Shown here in pieces: positions 61,772-64,000 of a DNA stretch of 64,000 nt. The stretch is from Roseivirga sp. UBA6061. Its GTDB lineage: Bacteria > Bacteroidota > Bacteroidia > Cytophagales > Cyclobacteriaceae. The stretch spans positions 61,092-125,091 of the forward strand of contig DIYF01000187.1 of the NCBI GenBank assembly GCA_002427745.1. Reading direction: 5' to 3'. Numbering within the stretch: the first letter of the stretch is position 1; the number at the start of each line of letters is the position of its first letter. Both the position numbers and the translations under genes were made by a program. The notes under the pieces were generated by a model that saw only the letters and a program-made list of their open reading frames with translations, was not told the DNA's origin and searched no databases.

Positions 61772-62877
61772 TTTACGGGGATAGACAGATATGAATTTAC
61801 ACCTTTTCCGTTGTCATCATTGTACAGAGAAAAGTCAAAGGTATCGCCATAGAGCTTTTGTAACCTTTCGGTGGTATTGCTCACCCCAATACCTGTACTA
61901 ACCTGACCGGCCAGTACCGGTCCGTCATTATAGATATTGATCATAAGTCTGTTTTCACTTTGATGGATTTTCAGGCAGATCATACCAGGGCCTTTGTTTT
62001 TGGCAATGCCGTGTTTTACTGCATTTTCCACCAGGGGCTGCAGAATAAGGTTGGGCACTTTTGCAGTGAGCAAATCATGGTCAATTTGCTTTTTGATCGT
62101 CAGTCTGTCTTTAAAGCGAATGGATTCTATGTCGAGATATAAGTCAAAGAATTCCAGCTCTTTAGCCAGGGGTACCAGCTGTTGTTCTTCATAGTCGAGT
62201 GTTCTGCGTAAAAAGTCACCCAAACGGGTGGTTACCCTGGCCGAAGCCTTGCCGTCACCGATCAGTGTGAGTGATGAAATGGTGTGCAGGGTATTGAAGA
62301 GAAAGTGAGGGTTGAGCTGAAGTTTCAGCGCCTGCAGCTGAGCCTGTGTCAGCTGGTTGCTGAGTCGGTCATTTTTTAACTGCATCAGGGTCATATCCAG
62401 TTCCTGCTGCTTGCGGAGTCCGTAGGATTGTACTGTAATGATTACCCCCAGTGTGAACACATAAATCAGAGCATCATTGGCCACTCTCGAATAAAAGTAG
62501 GGACTATACTCGGCATAACTTGTCTGGCTGAGATCGATATACCCATGGGTCATGAACATATAGACCAGGGTCAGGTTGGTGGTTACCAGCAAGAAAGCGA
62601 GCCCGAAGAGAAGATAGGCCAGCAGAGGCCTCCAAAGTGCTTCAAGCCTTAAAGGAAAGCGATTGACCAGATACAGAAGAAAAGGTGTGGAGAGCGCCCA
62701 GAAGTACCATATAGGGAGCTGATCGCGGAATACGATGAGCCAGCTGGAATCGACTCCGTTTTTAATACCATTGAAATGAAGCTGGGTGCTGATAAAGGCC
62801 GCTATAAATGTCCAGAAAGAGAAAAGGGCCAGCCATTGCTTTTTCCGAATCCTTCTGTATGTGTCAGCTGGTGTCAA
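61768..62877 (-). CDS. LytS-type sensor histidine kinase
   Basis: The protein has 369 residues. Four hydrophobic segments lie in the N-terminal 155 residues (WLALFSFWTFIAAFISTQ, WYFWALSTPFLLYLVN, LLAYLLFGLAFLLVTTN, VANDALIYVFTLGVIITV). The His_kinase domain has its His in LNPHFLFNTLHTISSLTL, and HATPase includes ENAVKHGIAKNKGPG. No extracellular domain is seen, so it probably senses a membrane or small-peptide signal. It is coupled to the LytTR regulator by a 4-bp overlap and lies at the head of the peptide locus. Confidence 0.9.
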   Translation of the reverse strand: MTPADTYRRIRKKQWLALFSFWTFIAAFISTQLHFNGIKNGVDSSWLIVFRDQLPIWYFWALSTPFLLYLVNRFPLRLEALWRPLLAYLLFGLAFLLVTTNLTLVYMFMTHGYIDLSQTSYAEYSPYFYSRVANDALIYVFTLGVIITVQSYGLRKQQELDMTLMQLKNDRLSNQLTQAQLQALKLQLNPHFLFNTLHTISSLTLIGDGKASARVTTRLGDFLRRTLDYEEQQLVPLAKELEFFDLYLDIESIRFKDRLTIKKQIDHDLLTAKVPNLILQPLVENAVKHGIAKNKGPGMICLKIHQSENRLMINIYNDGPVLAGQVSTGIGVSNTTERLQKLYGDTFDFSLYNDDNGKGVNSYLSIPVN

Positions 62878-63166
62878 GATGCTTCCTGTAAAATGACAAG
62901 TTAAGTTAATTGATGCCCATAGCGAAAGAAGGAATCATAACCCGCTCTTTATACATTACGAAACGGCCTTTTCTTTTATGAATTCTGCTTTCCGGACCTG
63001 TTAAGGTCTTTTTCGCCAATACCGGCCGGTGAAGTATGATCTCAGTCCGTTTCGTTTTACCGATAGTCCCTTTTTCCACTTCTGTCCAACGTCAGGGCAG
63101 TGTTTGCGCTTGATTAGTCAGTCAGTTGATGACTATGAACAAGCCGAAAACAATAATTCACTTAGT

Positions 63167-63895
63167 ATGAAAAAACAACTTAACATACCATGCATGCTCA
63201 TGATGGCGCTGTTGCTGTCATGCGGGGCCAAAGCACAAAAGCCCGACCCCATTTACCAAAAAGTGTTGCCAGGAGATATTAACCTGAGCCCGGACCGTAT
63301 CAAGTCACATAAAGTGTCCTACAAAAAGGGCAGGGGGCGGATGATCTATGATATGCATAAGGTGCGTAAATGGGACCGGGAAGTATATGAACTGGCCATT
63401 TACTTCGGAGATGAAAGTGCTACTCCTGACCGGATTTATATAGATCCTGGTTCATTGGGCTTTGCCGGCCGAAGACTGCAAATGGACAAGGCTGGTTATA
63501 CGCTGGATTTACAGTTTGATGACAATACCATGAAAGGAGCGCTGACTCCGCTTGAGGGGTCTGATTATGAGTACAGGGAATACAACAAGGTACATCCTCA
63601 TGAAGCTTTCGAACCGGCCGTGATCAATTATGCGATCACAGCGCTGCCTTTGAAAGAAGGCTATACGGCCTCAATTCCCACTATGGACCTCAATAATGGA
63701 TCTGAAATTATTTGGGCCAATATTAAAGTAGAGAAACGGGAAGAGGTGACCATCGGCAGCAAGACTTTCGACACCTGGAAGGTAACTTCCAACGGTATAC
63801 GGAACAAGACTGTCTGGGTGACTACTACCGAGCCCTATGTGATCAAAATGAAAACCAAAGGCAATCCCGGAGTCTGGGAGCTGGTGACGGAATAG
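63167..63895 (+). CDS. Secreted protein of unknown function (DUF3108-like)
   Basis: Start ATG 63167 (MKKQLNIPCMLMMALLLSCG) gives a lipoprotein-type signal with LLSCG; the earlier start at 63029 does not. About 242 residues. Beta-rich body with DRIYIDPGSLGFAGRRLQMD, then VINYAITALPLKEGYTASIP and VTIGSKTFDTWKVTSNG, which recall DUF3108-type envelope proteins. Divergent from the LytS gene at 62877. Function unknown. Confidence 0.55.
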   Translation: MKKQLNIPCMLMMALLLSCGAKAQKPDPIYQKVLPGDINLSPDRIKSHKVSYKKGRGRMIYDMHKVRKWDREVYELAIYFGDESATPDRIYIDPGSLGFAGRRLQMDKAGYTLDLQFDDNTMKGALTPLEGSDYEYREYNKVHPHEAFEPAVINYAITALPLKEGYTASIPTMDLNNGSEIIWANIKVEKREEVTIGSKTFDTWKVTSNGIRNKTVWVTTTEPYVIKMKTKGNPGVWELVTE

Positions 63896-63943
63896 TCTCA
63901 ATGAGTATATCAGTTTTTCATGGTTTGTAAACTGATAAACAAA

Positions 63944-63973
63944 GAAGCCCCGGCCTGATAAGGCCGGGGCTTC
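63944..63973. terminator. Strong GC-rich hairpin after the secreted-protein gene
   Basis: GAAGCCCCGGCC (63944-63955) pairs perfectly with GGCCGGGGCTTC (63962-63973). It lies 48 bp after the stop. A weak T-rich tail follows only after several bases; it most likely ends transcription from either side. Confidence 0.65.
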
Positions 63974-64000
63974 CGGTATTTCATATTTCCTGAGGTATCA

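Noticed and set aside
1..64000. tRNA, rRNA, CRISPR arrays and prophage
   Set aside because: No clover-leaf, spaced-repeat array or phage structural genes were found on either strand by eye. A tRNA scan would be more reliable.

Overview
The window reads as a chromosomal segment of a Bacteroidota bacterium, most likely order Cytophagales. This is inferred from gene content and not from a marker gene. The pointers are three LytS-type kinase/LytTR regulator pairs, a 7TMR-DISM kinase, a PorV/PorQ-type outer-membrane protein, an HHH-plus-barrel protein, an S74-like Bacteroidota tail domain, DUF4221-type lipoproteins, and start codons without Shine-Dalgarno sequences. I saw no rRNA, tRNA, CRISPR array or prophage. 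One intact IS3-family element is present.

Layout. 1-8.8 kb: a lipoprotein cut by the window edge, an AraC regulator divergent from a VOC/MFS pair, a secreted HExxH protein, the first LytS/LytTR pair, and an intergenic region with two REP-like hairpins. 9-18.3 kb: a secreted two-repeat protein, an alpha/beta hydrolase, and a TetR-TolC-HlyD-RND efflux operon. 18.6-29.4 kb: metallophosphoesterase, MFS transporter, peroxiredoxin-like/MarR pair, cupredoxin, AhpD-like protein, phosphoesterase with a propeller-like tail, DoxX protein and an IorAB-type molybdenum oxidoreductase. 29.7-46.9 kb: envelope and secreted proteins (PD40 propeller, M1 peptidase, HHH/barrel protein, PorQ-like protein, a tandem paralog pair, the IS3 element, a BNR/sortilin-type protein, an FG-GAP protein, a secreted protein with an Ig-like tail).

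Two peptide-centred loci are the most unusual content. Locus A (49255 down to 47193) is a tightly packed four-gene operon: a six-cysteine secreted peptide, a DUF4221-type propeller lipoprotein, a thioredoxin-like CGIC lipoprotein, and a second six-cysteine peptide. It lies just downstream of a LytTR/7TMR-kinase pair.

Locus B (62877 down to 54567) is the best candidate for an undescribed system. In order it holds a LytS kinase, a LytTR regulator, two tandem 57-residue peptide genes (both outside simple ORF-length cut-offs), a GH57-like protein, a protein with a DUF1611-like P-loop domain, an ABC exporter without a C39 peptidase domain, and a one-domain HlyD-like partner. The two peptides differ at 29 synonymous codons but only 4 residues, so they are under strong protein-level constraint. 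A 13-bp direct repeat with 22-bp spacing, the geometry of LytTR binding sites, lies about 55-90 bp upstream of the first peptide. I infer a regulated, exported and possibly modified peptide system. The chemistry and biological role are unknown.
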